A DNA stretch of 64,000 bases, from NCBI GenBank assembly GCA_037783415.1, contig JAZGTN010000009.1, forward strand, positions 2,728,001 to 2,792,000, written 5' to 3'. The first letter of the stretch is position 1. Every line of letters starts with the position of its first letter. The notes beneath the pieces were generated by a model. That model made no database searches. It saw only the letters and a list, made by a program, of their open reading frames with translations, and was not told where the DNA came from. The translations under genes and the position numbers were made by a program. This document shows, in pieces, positions 51,201-60,183 of this stretch. This DNA is from Leptasterias polaris (Eukaryota > Echinodermata > Asteroidea > Forcipulatida > Asteriidae).

Positions 51201-54200
51201 GACAAGGAGCGGACTGCTGTGCATTCTTTTGTCAAGATTTTATTTTTTTCCCTCTAAAATTGGCACTTGCGTTTCGGCCCTGGCGAGTGTTGCTCAGCTA
51301 TGGTCGACCACCGTTTTGCATGGTCGAAATGCGACCACCGTTTTGCATTTTAGAGTAATGGCCTCATGTTTCGACCCTGGGTGGAAAGAAAGCGGCCACT
51401 ACCCTTTCGCATTTATACCACAGGCTCATTAACTGTGGCTGGTAGCTGTTTGTGTTTTTAATAAAAATAATAATAATAGTGTACATTTACAATGTGCCAT
51501 GTCTGTAACAAATGACATTCCTGGCGCCGAAATATCAAATTTGGTGGAGCTTTTGAAAATGATTTATGAGATGAAGCAACCATAATGCAATCACCTTGAA
51601 AGGGATACAAGGTGAGGTGGTGCATATTGCTGCCAGACCATGCCAGAAACACGGGGGCTTTATAATAAGTGTACTGGTTTTGTTAAATGTGAATGACACA
51701 GAACCTACAGTTTTAGACCCCTTGCACAATGCGGAACGCACCTCAAAACATGATGCGCGCCCTTCCATTTGGAAGTCAACTCTATGATTCTTGTGTACAG
51801 TTTGACTCCCAAAATGGAAGGGCGCGCATCATGTTCGGAGGTGCGTTCCGCATTGTGCAAGGGGTCTTTACTTCTCATTCAAAATGGTGAAGCATTATTG
51901 GTTAATTGCCTGAAATGGGTAAGTGCTCTTAGTCTGAAGTCTGCATTCATTGGTTAACACTATTTTGCAATCAACCAATCAGGTGTGACGTCAGTAGTAC
52001 GAGAAGGCATCCAGGAGTCCCTGGTCCAGATCTTGTCTCCCCGACGTCGGATCGACATCTTACGAGACGCCATGGAAACTCGCTCTCGTGGCCGGCCTTA
52101 CTCCATGGTTTTCTGTGGCGTCAATGGGGTAGGGAAGTCCACAAACCTGGCCAAGGTAAAAAAGACTCGCTGCTTAATGCATCATCTCAAAGCAGGTTTA
52201 GATAGTGTAATAATAATAATATCTGGGCCCAATTTCATGGCTCTGCTTACCGCCGAATTCTGCGCTTGCGATCACCATTGTTTGCTTACTAAGCAAGCGC
52301 AAAATTTCTGCGCTAGCTGTGTAAGTGAATAATTTCTAGTAATGTGCAGTATGCACAAGCAAAAATTCCCCCAGCTAACCTTTGAAATACGCTTGACATA
52401 AGCAGGGAATTCTCGGCTTCCGTAAGTGTCGATTCTTAGCTTACGGTAAGCAGAGCCATGAAATTGGGCCTGGGTGCCTAGTGCTTAGCTGTGTCACCAT
52501 ATGTTGTACATGTTTTTAAGTGCAATTTTGACTCCCAAAATGGCATGCGTGGCAGGCAGTAACCATGTGTGATGTTGGTGCAATGGGCGAATGTGAACGG
52601 ATGCGAGGTCAAAGGTTCATCTGGCAAATCCGGTCAGGCTGGTATCTGGCGTTATTCACGAGTGCTGAAGTGTGATGTCGGATGTTCAGGCTGCCGCAAA
52701 CCTCACTGAATTATATCTTCACCATGCAAAGTTTCAATTCCTACTTAGATTGACATTTCTGTTTTACTTTTGATTGCCAGATCTGTTTCTGGTTGGTGGA
52801 GAATGGTTTCACAGTGTTGATTGCCGCATGTGACACCTTTCGTGCGGGTGCCGTAGAGCAGCTGCGCACCCACACCAGCCATCTCAACGCTCTCCATCCC
52901 GCCGAAAAACACGATGGGCGCTCTCCGGTCCAGCTGTACGAGAAAGGGTACGGGAAAGACGCAGCTGGTATTGCCATGGAGGCCATTAAATATGGTATGT
53001 TGCTGGGAACAGCAGAGCTTGAATTCCGGGGAAAATCCACAAGATCGTAGGGCTTGCAGCTCAAAAGTTTACTTCACCGGAATTTTGTTTAACAAGACTA
53101 GAAATTAGAATCAAAGAATCGAAGGTCGTGGGTTTGAATCCCAGCCGAGTGATTTGCCTGTGGATTATTTTTTCACAGAACTCTTAAGAACGCTTAACGC
53201 ACATCGGTGTAAGGGTAAAAATCAAATTATATTCATTATCTCCGATGCAACAATTAACATCTATTAAGACTAGAATCAAAATGAGAAATAAATTCTCGAC
53301 ACAGTTGAACTTTTGAACAAAGCACAAAAGGAAGATTTATCTCATTATGTTTTATGGGCGAGTATAGTTTGGTACTCGACAGAATCAAAAGATGTTTGTC
53401 AGACTCGTTGTCACCGTTTGAACACCAGTCTATTAAATATATTTCACAGTATGATATTACTATTCAATTGAAACTTAAAAGACTTCCAGACTTGACTGGG
53501 CCCAATTTCATAGAGCTGCTTAACGGTAAGCAAATTTCCGTGCTAAGCATAAGCTTATTTCACAGGTTAGCAAGAAAATACTTGGTGGCCACCTTGCGCT
53601 GTCACAATGGATTTGCATTGTTAAGTCATTCATTTTCGTGCAGTACATGTAAGCACCGGAAGGTTAGCGTGGCTTTCCGTGTGCTTACGATTAGCAGCGC
53701 TATGAAACTCGTACGTAAGCACAGAATCGGCTGTTAAGCAGCTTTTATGAAATTGGGCCCTGGTCATGAGTTTACTTGGCCAAGGCCTGCAGACCAGTGT
53801 AAATTTCGAGTCCTGGGCACAGGTTGTGCTGGATACCAGTTGTCGTATGGTGTTGATTATACAGGTGTGCATGGTCTCTGTTGCATCCATGGCCTTATTG
53901 TGCTATGAAAGGTTGAAATTGATTGAGGATTCATTTTGTATTCTTTCCTTTCGCAGCTCGTGATTACCACTTTGATGTCGTCTTGGTTGATACGGCGGGA
54001 CGTATGCAAGACAACGAGCCACTAATGAGAGCCTTGTCAAAGGTGAGACGTAACTAGGGTTGGGACGTTTAACTGGTTAACCATTTAACTGGTTAACCAG
54101 TTAGTCGGTTACTGGTTAAAGGTAAAGCAATGTTAAGATTTGATTCCAAATTCGGTCAATCAAAGCTGGCAGTAAAAAGAAAATAAAAGAAGGAAAAAAC

Positions 54201-57047
54201 CCCAAAATAAACCTACATTTAACAAAAAATTGAGTACTTATTAACCCTTTCAGTCCCAAGTTCTTTTGACATAAACAACTGCTGGAGCCCACGTTCTTTG
54301 ACCATTCAAGCGTGAAGCAGACTTCCTCACACAACAGGAAGCTGGTGTTCAAAGTTTGATTTTACAAACTCTATTATTACCTTGAAGATTTTATTTAAGA
54401 GCATAATGAGTTATACAAATTGTCTTACATTGAATTTCCTTTCATATAATTCAAAAATCATTGAAATAGGCCAAAAAATGTCCAAGTTCTTGGTCTTTGT
54501 TTCCTCAGTGTGTTCTGAAAACCCAAACACTTTTTTGCACACAACCTTATGGCGCTCCGTAGGTGTTTGGCATTTCGGATCTTTCTACCCTAATTTGAAG
54601 CGATTGCAAAATAACAACCCTATTTTATTTTACCGTCATTGGAAAGATCCGATCTTTCTCTTTCCAATGATGGTAAGCTAAGGTATGGAGGGTGAACATG
54701 GACAAAACTACAGCTTTTAAAAAAATGGCCTTTGTGCCCAGGCTTGAGTGCTTGACTATAGTCGCCCTTGGGGCTGAAGCAGGGTATAGTGCACAGTCGA
54801 CTATAGTCGCCCTTGGGGCTGAAGCAGGGTATAGTGCACAGTCGACTATAGTCGCCCTTGGGGCTGAAGCAGGGTATAGTGCACAGTCGACTATAGTCGC
54901 CCTTGGGGCTGAAAGGGTTAAAGTGGAGAAAAAAAGTATAAGTCACCTCACTTTAAAAAGTTGGTTAGTGTCGTGGCCGAGCGGATAAGAGCACCGGACT
55001 CAAGCTCTGGTGTTTCTGTTCAGCAGAGTGTGGGTTCGAGTCCCGGTCGTGACACTTGTGTCCTTATTAAGCAAGACACTTAACCATTATTGCTTCGTCC
55101 TTCGGATGGGACGTAAAGCCGTTGGTCCCGTGTGTTGTGTAATGCACGTAAAGAACCCAGTGCACTTATCGAAAAGAGAAGGGGTCTGCCCCGGTGTTCC
55201 TGGTTTGATTGGCTGCATATTGCGCCACAGCACCTTGTAAACCATTACATGGTGCTATGTAAAGAAATAGGTCTCAAAATTCAAAAAGTAGCGCCACATA
55301 TATACCTTGCAGGAAAATATTGACTGTTGAAGCGCCTTGAGCGTCACTGAGTGAAGGATATGAGCGCTATATAAGAAGCCACTATTATTATTAAAAGGCC
55401 ACTGTGTTTGATACCCTTCAAGTCAGTCAAAAATCTTTTCAAATTATACGGTCTGTACATTTGTGTACTGTGAGGTGGAAGGCCAACCCAGCTGCCCAAT
55501 ATCTATTGGGAAAATGAGTGCATCACAAAACTCAATTTGACCTTGGAGCCTAACCTGAGCATGCTCTAAGTAAAACAACAAAGTGACAGTTGAAGGTATT
55601 TTCTTATCCTAAAAGAGTTTTTCTGAAAGCCTTCGAGAAAGACTCTGCTAAACGTCAGGCCACTAACTAATTTTTAAATATGTACCATAGGTTCCTTTTG
55701 GTTGGTAAGCAGTTTGCAACGGCTAATTCGATTTTCTATTTTCTTATCCATGACAATATTGGTTTTACACTCTCCAACAGCTCATCAAGATAAACCAGCC
55801 TGATCTTGTCCTGTTCGTTGGCGAAGCTCTTGTTGGGAATGAGGCTGTGGACCAGCTGACAAAGTTCAATCACGCCCTGGCCGATCACTCTGACATGGAT
55901 CAACCCCGACTCATTGATGGAATAGTCCTGACTAAATTTGATACAATCGACGACAAGGTAATGCACTCTAGACTTAAGGACAAAATACAGGATTGTTTAT
56001 CATCAAGAGGATAATTTTATTAATTTTATTCCTCTTTTTAAACTGAAGAAAACATTCTGTCTAAGAAAGTGCCTTGAAGGTATTATACAGGATTGGCAGA
56101 GCTGACAAAATAATCACAGACAGTGTTCATGTTTTGTGTAATCAACCACATACATGAAATAACAAACCTGTGAAAATTTGAGCTCAATTGGTCATCGAGG
56201 TCACGAGAAAATAGTGAAAAGAGACCTTATTTGTTTTCTGTTTTTCAAACATCGAGTTTATTATCGCGCGCGATAAAAACTATTGTTTTACTCATTTCTC
56301 AGAAACGATAGCATTTTAGGCAGAAATATTTTAAGGAACCCTTTCTACCATTACTTACTTTAAATCATGTAAGTTATGTGTGAATCTGTGAACATTTGTG
56401 TTTTTCGATCTTACCAATAGTGTACAGGGCCTTTAACAGGTAGGGTTATACGTTGGTAATTACCCTAAAGAAAATGTATGTTACTTTCATCAGAAAGCCT
56501 AATTGTTATAAAGGTGGTAATGGTAGTGAGCATCCTGCGTATTTGTTTTGCCTGAAGTGCCTCCTATGATTTGAAGTTATTACAAACAGGTTGAAAAATG
56601 TGAATCTTCAAAGAGCACTTCAGGCCACTTTTGGAGATTCAAATTTGTGTGGTGTCTGTTTGCGGATGCTGTGGCTAGAGAATGTGGTTGGTACCTGCTG
56701 TTATCTTGCTTTATGTGGATGTATTCAATGTTCTTGATAAAAATGTGCAATTTGTTGCTGTTTTTTCAACAAGTAGAATCTGTATTCAGCTGAAACTTTC
56801 ACAGGTGACTTTTATTATATATTTATTGATAATTTAACCTAAAACAGTATTACGTTGACAAAGACCATTCTATCAATTATGAGCTCAATCATTTTTGTTT
56901 TTCTTCTTTTCTTGTCAGGTTGGGGCAGCTATCTCCATGACCTACACCACAGGCCAGCCCATTGTGTTTGTCGGCACGGGGCAGACTTACCGTGACCTCC
57001 GCAAACTCAACGTCAAAGCCGTCGTCAACGCCCTACTCAAAGCCTAA
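42175..57047 (+). CDS. SRPRA: signal recognition particle receptor subunit alpha, complete
   Basis: GTPase docking protein at the ER membrane. It binds SRP54 in the SRP-ribosome complex and is anchored through SR-beta. Fourteen coding exons: 42175-42291, 44165-44248, 45534-45731, 46259-46364, 46979-47123, 47541-47709, 48146-48306, 48913-49031, 50587-50673, 51983-52155, 52781-52994, 53957-54042, 55781-55957, 56919-57047. They join in frame to 654 residues (human 638). The N-terminal SRX domain begins [13 protein letters not shown] charged lysine/glutamate linker has an acidic run in exon 7, followed by the N domain ([13 protein letters not shown]). G motifs: GVNGVGKST (441-449), DTFRAGA (471-477), DTAGR (536-540), TKFD (604-607) and GTGQ (631-634). 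All catalytic elements are intact. The ATG at 42175 matches the family start exactly. Confidence 0.97.
43734..43952. mobile_element. TTAA-flanked MITE, CCCTCTTGCTGT ends
   Basis: TTAA at 43730-43733 and 43953-43956 bracket CCCTCTTGCTGT and, on the other strand, CCCTCCTACTGT. Worn relatives lie at 62897-63108 (reverse) and about 30145-30270. TTAA targets point to the piggyBac or Kolobok groups. Confidence 0.75.
44165..44248 (+). CDS. SRPRA: SRPRA coding exon 2
   Basis: The acceptor GATTCACAG ends at 44164 and the donor GTAAGT starts at 44249. It encodes [20 protein letters not shown] and FELIFV. Confidence 0.95.
44600..45180 (+). mobile_element. 3' fragment of a CR1/L2-type LINE
   Basis: From 44629 the + strand reads [10 protein letters not shown], then [12 protein letters not shown] and [19 protein letters not shown] before a stop. 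This is the well-known C-terminal end of the reverse transcriptase ORF in CR1/L2-like LINEs. The following frames ([10 protein letters not shown], then text equivalent to WNSLP and FK..L) are broken. The 3' tail GCGCGTTATAAGTGTTCTTA(TTA)n resembles the SINE tails in this window. It lies in SRPRA intron 2. Confidence 0.82.
45534..45731 (+). CDS. SRPRA: SRPRA coding exon 3
   Basis: The acceptor TGCTCACAG ends at 45533 and the donor GTGGGT starts at 45732. It encodes [20 protein letters not shown] and [14 protein letters not shown], completing the SRX domain. Confidence 0.95.
45735..45960. repeat. about 18-bp minisatellite (GATGACTGATTGGGGATTG) in SRPRA intron 3
   Basis: Roughly a dozen degenerate copies of GGATGACTGATTGGGGATT begin a few bases after the exon 3 donor. 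Confidence 0.85.
46259..46364 (+). CDS. SRPRA: SRPRA coding exon 4, basic linker
   Basis: The acceptor TTTATGACAG ends at 46258 and the donor GTAAAA starts at 46365. It encodes [18 protein letters not shown] and a Lys/Glu-rich stretch. Confidence 0.9.
46489..46815 (+). mobile_element. tRNA-headed SINE, second subfamily, in SRPRA intron 4
   Basis: Head GTGTCATGGCCGAGTGGTTT with B box GGGTTCGAATCCTGG, CACTTGTGTCCTTGAGCAAG, then a different body: AAAGCCTTCGGAGCGCCA and GTATACTCCCCAGGGAGC. The same body is at 61488-61655. Confidence 0.8.
46979..47123 (+). CDS. SRPRA: SRPRA coding exon 5, linker
   Basis: The acceptor TGCTTCAG ends at 46978 and the donor GTAAGT starts at 47124. It encodes [20 protein letters not shown] and [16 protein letters not shown]. 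Confidence 0.9.
47215..47409. mobile_element. GGGCCCAATTTCATAGAGC-family MITE in SRPRA intron 5
   Basis: It begins GACCAATTTTATAAAGCTG and ends GCTTTTTGAAATTGGGGCCC, with GGTAACCTGTTTCTGCTAA inside. A poly-C run at 47133-47150 lies just upstream. Confidence 0.7.
47541..47709 (+). CDS. SRPRA: SRPRA coding exon 6, linker
   Basis: The acceptor GAATTCTCAG ends at 47540 and the donor GTAAGC starts at 47710. It encodes [15 protein letters not shown] and LDYS, the latter matching the human LDYS segment. Confidence 0.92.
48146..48306 (+). CDS. SRPRA: SRPRA coding exon 7, acidic run
   Basis: The acceptor GGGATGACAG ends at 48145 and the donor GTAAGC starts at 48307. After NIDESSG comes about 20 Asp/Glu residues in a row coded by GAG/GAT/GAA, a microsatellite-like tract. 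Confidence 0.92.
48636..48712 (-). mobile_element. tRNA-like SINE head, reverse orientation
   Basis: Minus strand: TAGCTCGGTGGTCTAGAGGT (A box), GGTTTAAATCCCACCTG (B box) with an intact-looking D arm. No downstream SINE body recognised. Confidence 0.45.
48913..49031 (+). CDS. SRPRA: SRPRA coding exon 8
   Basis: The acceptor TTTTGCAACAG ends at 48912 and the donor GTAAGT starts at 49032. It encodes [20 protein letters not shown] and NKMRDHLT. Confidence 0.95.
49262..49384 (-). mobile_element. tRNA-headed SINE fragment, reverse orientation
   Basis: Minus strand: CTGGCCATGCAGTCAAGTG, GGGTTCGAATCCCAGTC, TGTGTCCTTGAGCAAGACAC. It matches the head of the 54968 family. Confidence 0.65.
49480..50447. 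mobile_element. host TIR element (AAGGTATAC ends) carrying a hAT insertion
   Basis: Ends AAAGGGAAGGTATACGTTTG and CAAAGGTATACTTTGCCTTT. It is interrupted at 49512-50081 by a hAT-like element. A half copy of the right side (ATTTTCACAGGTTAGTTTTA, AACCAAAGGTATACG) lies at about 30430-30530 in BACE. Confidence 0.7.
49512..50081. mobile_element. hAT-like nonautonomous element with GGTCTC hexamer arrays
   Basis: Ends CAGTGTTGTAG(G) and CTACAACACTG, flanked by exact 8-bp GTTATTAC (49504-49511 and 50082-50089). Just inside each end are runs of CGGTCT/GGTCTC hexamers (49527-49645 and 49970-50068). A CAG start and 8-bp duplication are typical of hAT. 570 bp, no transposase. Confidence 0.9.
50587..50673 (+). 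CDS. SRPRA: SRPRA coding exon 9
   Basis: The acceptor TTTTCCCAG ends at 50586 and the donor GTAAGT starts at 50674. It encodes [20 protein letters not shown] and EGKVLGTLN. Confidence 0.95.
50975..51046 (-). other. tRNA-like pseudogene or SINE head
   Basis: The minus strand gives GGCTAGATAGCTCAGTTGG, GAGCGCCGGCAG and GGTTCAAATCC. Acceptor and D stems pair, but the anticodon and T stems have mismatches and the apparent GTT anticodon does not suit the body. A similar worn piece is near 33360-33430. Confidence 0.4.
51716..51866. repeat. 151-bp near-perfect hairpin element in SRPRA intron 9
   Basis: The arms start GACCCCTTGCACAATGCGG and are complementary over about 55 bases (CGGAACGCACCTC, ATGCGCGCCCTTCCATTT) around a loop of about 40 bases. 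TTTA on both sides may be a 4-bp duplication. Confidence 0.85.
51983..52155 (+). CDS. SRPRA: SRPRA coding exon 10, P-loop
   Basis: The acceptor CAACCAATCAG ends at 51982 and the donor GTAAAA starts at 52156. It encodes [19 protein letters not shown] and [15 protein letters not shown] (G1). Confidence 0.95.
52225..52470. mobile_element. GGGCCCAATTTCATAGAGC-family MITE, longer subtype, in SRPRA intron 10
   Basis: Ends GGGCCCAATTTCATGGCTCT and AGAGCCATGAAATTGGGCC, 246 bp, with the GCGCTTGCG and TGACATAAGCAGGGAATTC interior of the 14980 copy. Confidence 0.85.
52781..52994 (+). CDS. SRPRA: SRPRA coding exon 11, I-box
   Basis: The acceptor GATTGCCAG ends at 52780 and the donor GTATGT starts at 52995. 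It encodes [20 protein letters not shown] and [19 protein letters not shown]. Confidence 0.95.
53498..53760. mobile_element. GGGCCCAATTTCATAGAGC-family MITE, longer subtype, in SRPRA intron 11
   Basis: Ends GGGCCCAATTTCATAGAGCT and TTTTATGAAATTGGGCCC, 263 bp. Its closest relative is 58161-58445 (GTGCTTACGATTAGCAGCGC versus its complement). Confidence 0.85.
53957..54042 (+). CDS. SRPRA: SRPRA coding exon 12, G3
   Basis: The acceptor TTTCGCAG ends at 53956 and the donor GTGAGA starts at 54043. It encodes [19 protein letters not shown]. Confidence 0.95.
54245..54917. mobile_element. TTAA-flanked element with CCCTTTCAG ends and internal 45-bp repeats
   Basis: TTAA at 54241-54244 and 54918-54921. 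Ends CCCTTTCAGTCCCAAG and, on the other strand, CCCTTTCAGCCCCAAG. The right third is a tandem of a 45-bp unit. piggyBac-type ends and target; no transposase. Confidence 0.8.
54754..54915. repeat. 45-bp tandem repeat, three full copies and a partial
   Basis: Units start at 54754, 54799, 54844 and 54889 with GACTATAGTCGCCCTTGG. The unit is a multiple of 3, so it gives an open 15-residue peptide repeat. It lies wholly inside the TTAA element, so I do not call it coding. Confidence 0.92.
54968..55394 (+). mobile_element. full-length tRNA-headed SINE in SRPRA intron 12
   Basis: Head GTGTCGTGGCCGAGCGGATA with CTCAAGCTC anticodon-loop region and B box GGGTTCGAGTCCCGG. Body CCTTCGGATGGGACGTAAAG, AATGCACGTAAAGAACCCAG and TTGAAGCGCCTTGAGCG. 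Tail GCGCTATATAAGAAGCCAC then (TTA)n. The head resembles a Leu/Ser-type tRNA. Confidence 0.88.
55781..55957 (+). CDS. SRPRA: SRPRA coding exon 13, G4
   Basis: The acceptor CTCCAACAG ends at 55780 and the donor GTAATG starts at 55958. It encodes [20 protein letters not shown] and [15 protein letters not shown]. Confidence 0.96.
56073..56438 (-). mobile_element. TTTAAAGG-ended element, reverse copy, in SRPRA intron 13
   Basis: The reverse complement of 19487-19855 along nearly its whole length, including TATCGCGCGCGATA and GTGTACAGGGCCTTTAA. Confidence 0.82.
56919..57047 (+). CDS. SRPRA: SRPRA coding exon 14, G5 and stop
   Basis: The acceptor TTCTTGTCAG ends at 56918. It encodes [36 protein letters not shown] and ends in KA before TAA at 57045-57047. 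Confidence 0.96.
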   Translation, partial: VGAAISMTYTTGQPIVFVGTGQTYRDLRKLNVKAVVNALLKA

Positions 57048-57382
57048 AAGAACGCCTCCCTCCACAAGTAAAAAAACAAACCAAAAAACACCTTGCAGTC
57101 TTATACAAAACCCTCTTCGTAATCGAGTAACATTTTGTTTAATACAACTCCATCTTTCAGCATATTTAAACATAAGCCATAAAGCTGGAAGTATTTCTTT
57201 TATAATTTTTGGAATTGAAGCCAAAAGCTACTGCATTATACATGAGCAGTTTTGCAATCTTTAACAAATTTGTCACCACCAGACCAATTCATTTAATACA
57301 TATTTTTTAGCATAACAGGTATTCTGTGAAAATCTTAGGTCAATGAAATTACGGCGAGACTTAACTCAAGTTGGTAGACCAT

Positions 57383-57500
57383 GTCGCCTTACAAGGTTAT
57401 AAAAAGACGCCTTACAAGGTTATAAAAAGACGCCTTACAAGGTTATAAAAAGACGCCTTAAAAGGTTATAAAAAGACGCCTTACAAGGTTATAAAAAGAT
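57383..57500. repeat. 23-bp tandem repeat, five copies, in SRPRA 3' UTR
   Basis: Unit CGCCTTACAAGGTTATAAAA plus AGA, repeated about five times 340 bases after the stop. Confidence 0.92.
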
Positions 57501-57832
57501 TTACCTTTTGCATTCCATGCTATTTCTTGGCAGGCAAGACACCACACTGATTATAATGGCAAATTTTTGATTTTGTTTCATACCACGCTAAATTCAAATT
57601 TTTAAAATAACAGCTGCACAAGTTTGGAGATTTACCCCCTTTCTTTATATATCCAAAAGTTGACAACTTTTGTACGGTGCAAATTGTGCCTGCAGAAAGT
57701 ACAAGCCTTGTGGCCTTTTTTTTTGCGAAGTGTTTTCCAGGAATAGTGCAACTGCTTTGGGCAGACTATATTATTACCAAAAGACGTATTCCTCAGGACA
57801 TTAAGTACTGGTTTATTCAAAAGTAAAGCATA

Positions 57833-57838
57833 AATAAA
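57833..57838 (+). terminator. candidate poly(A) signal of SRPRA
   Basis: AATAAA lies 786 bases after the stop in AT-rich sequence. It is the best-placed candidate for including the 23-bp repeat in the 3' UTR. Confidence 0.4.
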
Positions 57839-58160
57839 AATGTATTAGTTTGTTTTTCCAATTGTTATCAATCATGTGACTAACTTTTCGTCATGTCAAG
57901 TGCAAACATGTCTTATCTCCTTAAAAAAGTAGCACTTCTGTTACGCATGAGTTTGAAATTGTCAAATCTTGTTGAGAACTGCCTGGTATACACAAAAAAC
58001 AAGTACGTTCTGATATACGACTTTTTTGCACAGACCATTGTTGTGCGAGATACAATGTTTTTTGTTGTTGCAAAATGGACATTTGGCGTTATTGCACTGA
58101 AGCGGCGCTTTTATCAATTGATGTTACTGGTTATGTCTGAGCCCAAACAGTTGGTGTTCA

Positions 58161-58445
58161 GGGCCAAATTTCATAGAGCTGCTTAACGGCTGATTCTGTG
58201 CTTACTGCATGAGTTTCTATTTCATAGCGCTTCTAACCGTAAGCACACGAAAAGGCACGCTAACCTTCCGGTGCTTACTGCATGAAAATGAATGACGTAA
58301 CAATGCAAATCCATAGTGAACGCGCAAGGTGGCTGCCTTATTTTCTTGCTAACCTATGAAATACGCTTATACTTAAGCAAATTCTTCTACTACAGTAAGC
58401 ACAAAAAATTTGCTTACCGTTAAGCAGTGCTATGAAATTGGGCCC
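58161..58445. mobile_element. GGGCCCAATTTCATAGAGC-family MITE, longer subtype
   Basis: Begins GGGCCAAATTTCATAGAGCT and ends TATGAAATTGGGCCC, 285 bp. It abuts the next element directly. Confidence 0.82.
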
Positions 58446-58451
58446 AGGGGT

Positions 58452-58590
58452 CGATTTCACAAAGCACTAAGATTCATCTTAAGATGGGTTATCAGAATAA
58501 CCATAGTGATTTGTATTGTGACATCACTCTTTGCTAAGCAACTGCGATGGATTTGCAGTTACGATCAATCTTAACTCTTTGTGAAATCGA
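58452..58590. repeat. short palindromic element, CGATTTCACAAAG family, copy 2
   Basis: Nearly identical to 3581-3718 over its 139 bp, with exact inverted ends CGATTTCACAAAG / CTTTGTGAAATCG. Confidence 0.82.
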
Positions 58591-60044
58591 GCCCAGATCT
58601 TTGTGCCATTCACCCGACTTGTTTCACTCTAGACCGTATACATAGGTAACAAGCTCACTACAGCTAACTCTATTTTCTCAACCATTAAAAATGAATGATT
58701 GGTTACAGAGTCATTTTAATTTATTAAAAACCTTTTAAAAATGAAATAGCTATAACAGTTTTATCAGATTCGACCGACAAAAGCCCTTTTTCGAAACCAC
58801 AGCTTCAGCTTTTGCTTTCGGCTTTGACTTCGGCTTAGGCTGCATCTGCCTGTATGAAGCCAAGTTCCGTAAGCACAAGTTTTCAAAACAACCGTCAGAG
58901 CCCAAGGCGGAGCTCAAGCTTGGTTTTGAGAAGGGTGTTTTATCTATTTATGTTCTATATTGTACCATTTTATTGCATTATATTTGTCAAAACAAGACAG
59001 TAATTTAAACACTGAGTTTTGGAGGAGTTATTAAAATTCTGAATTATTGAAATATCATGTTGACTTTATTGAATGCATGTTGTCGTTCTCCGTTTATTAT
59101 TATTGAAAAACACTAACAGTGCTTCGTTGATACAGGTTTGCCTGTAACCTTTTGAGAGGCAAGCCAGCTGAACCAGTTGCTCTTTTTTCCTACCTTGGCA
59201 TCTGGTTTTGTTTTTCTGGAATAAGGCCCCACACCAAGCCTCGCTTCCTTATTATTTTAACAAAAAGAACCGTCTCATCTTTTACAGACACGTATCTTTG
59301 AGGTTGTCAAAGGGCTCAGGGTTGAGGAATCACATTTCAGTGGTGGGGGTTTGGGGCATGCTGTATCATGCTTATGTTTTTAGCTTTCCTTTTGGGCGGG
59401 GGTTTGGCAGCAATAGGGGTGCAGGAAATAACATTGGGGATTATTATTTTTTTTTTTTCAGGATAATTATTGATCGATATATATTGACAGAAAACGGCAT
59501 ATTTGAGATGTTTATTTATTCTTTTCTAACAAATTGAAAGATTATAATTTCTGTACCCCCCCCCCCCCCCCCAAAGCGCGCATATCCCATGTCTTCGTGT
59601 ACGCCTCCATGGTGTACGCTACTTCTCGCGACGGTCGGCACTCTACTATCATTCAGTCAGAAAAGAAATCCATGATACTACATATACCGCAAGATACACT
59701 ATTTTCATTGTATTCGATGAGGCCACAGCTTCCGATATTAGTCATGCCGCATAGAGCATTGTGAATATAGGCACACTAGATCGCCAACAAGGTAGAGCGC
59801 CCTCTATTGAATTACAAATTTATAATGTTGCAATTTTCGAAACGAGGCTGTTGAACTTAAGACTGGTTCCAAACCGAAGACTGCGTAAAAAAGCAATGTG
59901 ACTATAGGAGGCTGGTAACAGACATAAAGAGCAAGTCAAAATGGCGACAAGTCAATCGCTATTAATTTTCTTTGACATAAACAATTAAAATTTTGAACAT
60001 AATAACGTATATGGGAGTGTAAAATTTAACTCCATTCCGCCATT

Positions 60045-60183
60045 ATGGATACAGAAGATCTTCGGGGCCACCCAATTGATGAAAATGAGGTTAACCGAAG
60101 AACAGAATTGATAACAAACGCCGCTGAAAAGTACTTGAATGGTGAGGTGTCGGAAACGGACAACGCTACGACCGTAGAAACAG
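60045..60183 (+). CDS. first coding exon of an unrecognised gene (gene 4)
   Basis: An ATG in a good context (CCGCCATTATGG) opens 46 codons, MDTEDLRGHPIDENEVNRRT to ATTVET, ending at a consensus donor AG/GTACGT (GT at 60184). The residues are hydrophilic and acidic with a short helical stretch (NAAEKYLNGE). I do not recognise the family. The upstream region has CAAAATGGCGAC at about 59938 and a 13-codon upstream frame starting there. I found no convincing next exon before 64000, so the gene either has a long first intron or this call is wrong. Confidence 0.5.

Larger units (their letters stand above)
57839..59940. other. intergenic stretch between SRPRA and gene 4
   Basis: Contains two short elements (58161-58445 and 58452-58590), a weak inverted-repeat block at about 58774-58937, a poly-C run (59557-59572) and unassigned AT-rich sequence. 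No gene seen. Confidence 0.5.

Noticed and set aside
54692..54988. 98-codon ORF with a 15-residue repeat
   Set aside because: The repeat is a 45-bp DNA tandem inside a TTAA transposon relic. The period is divisible by three, so an open frame is expected by chance.
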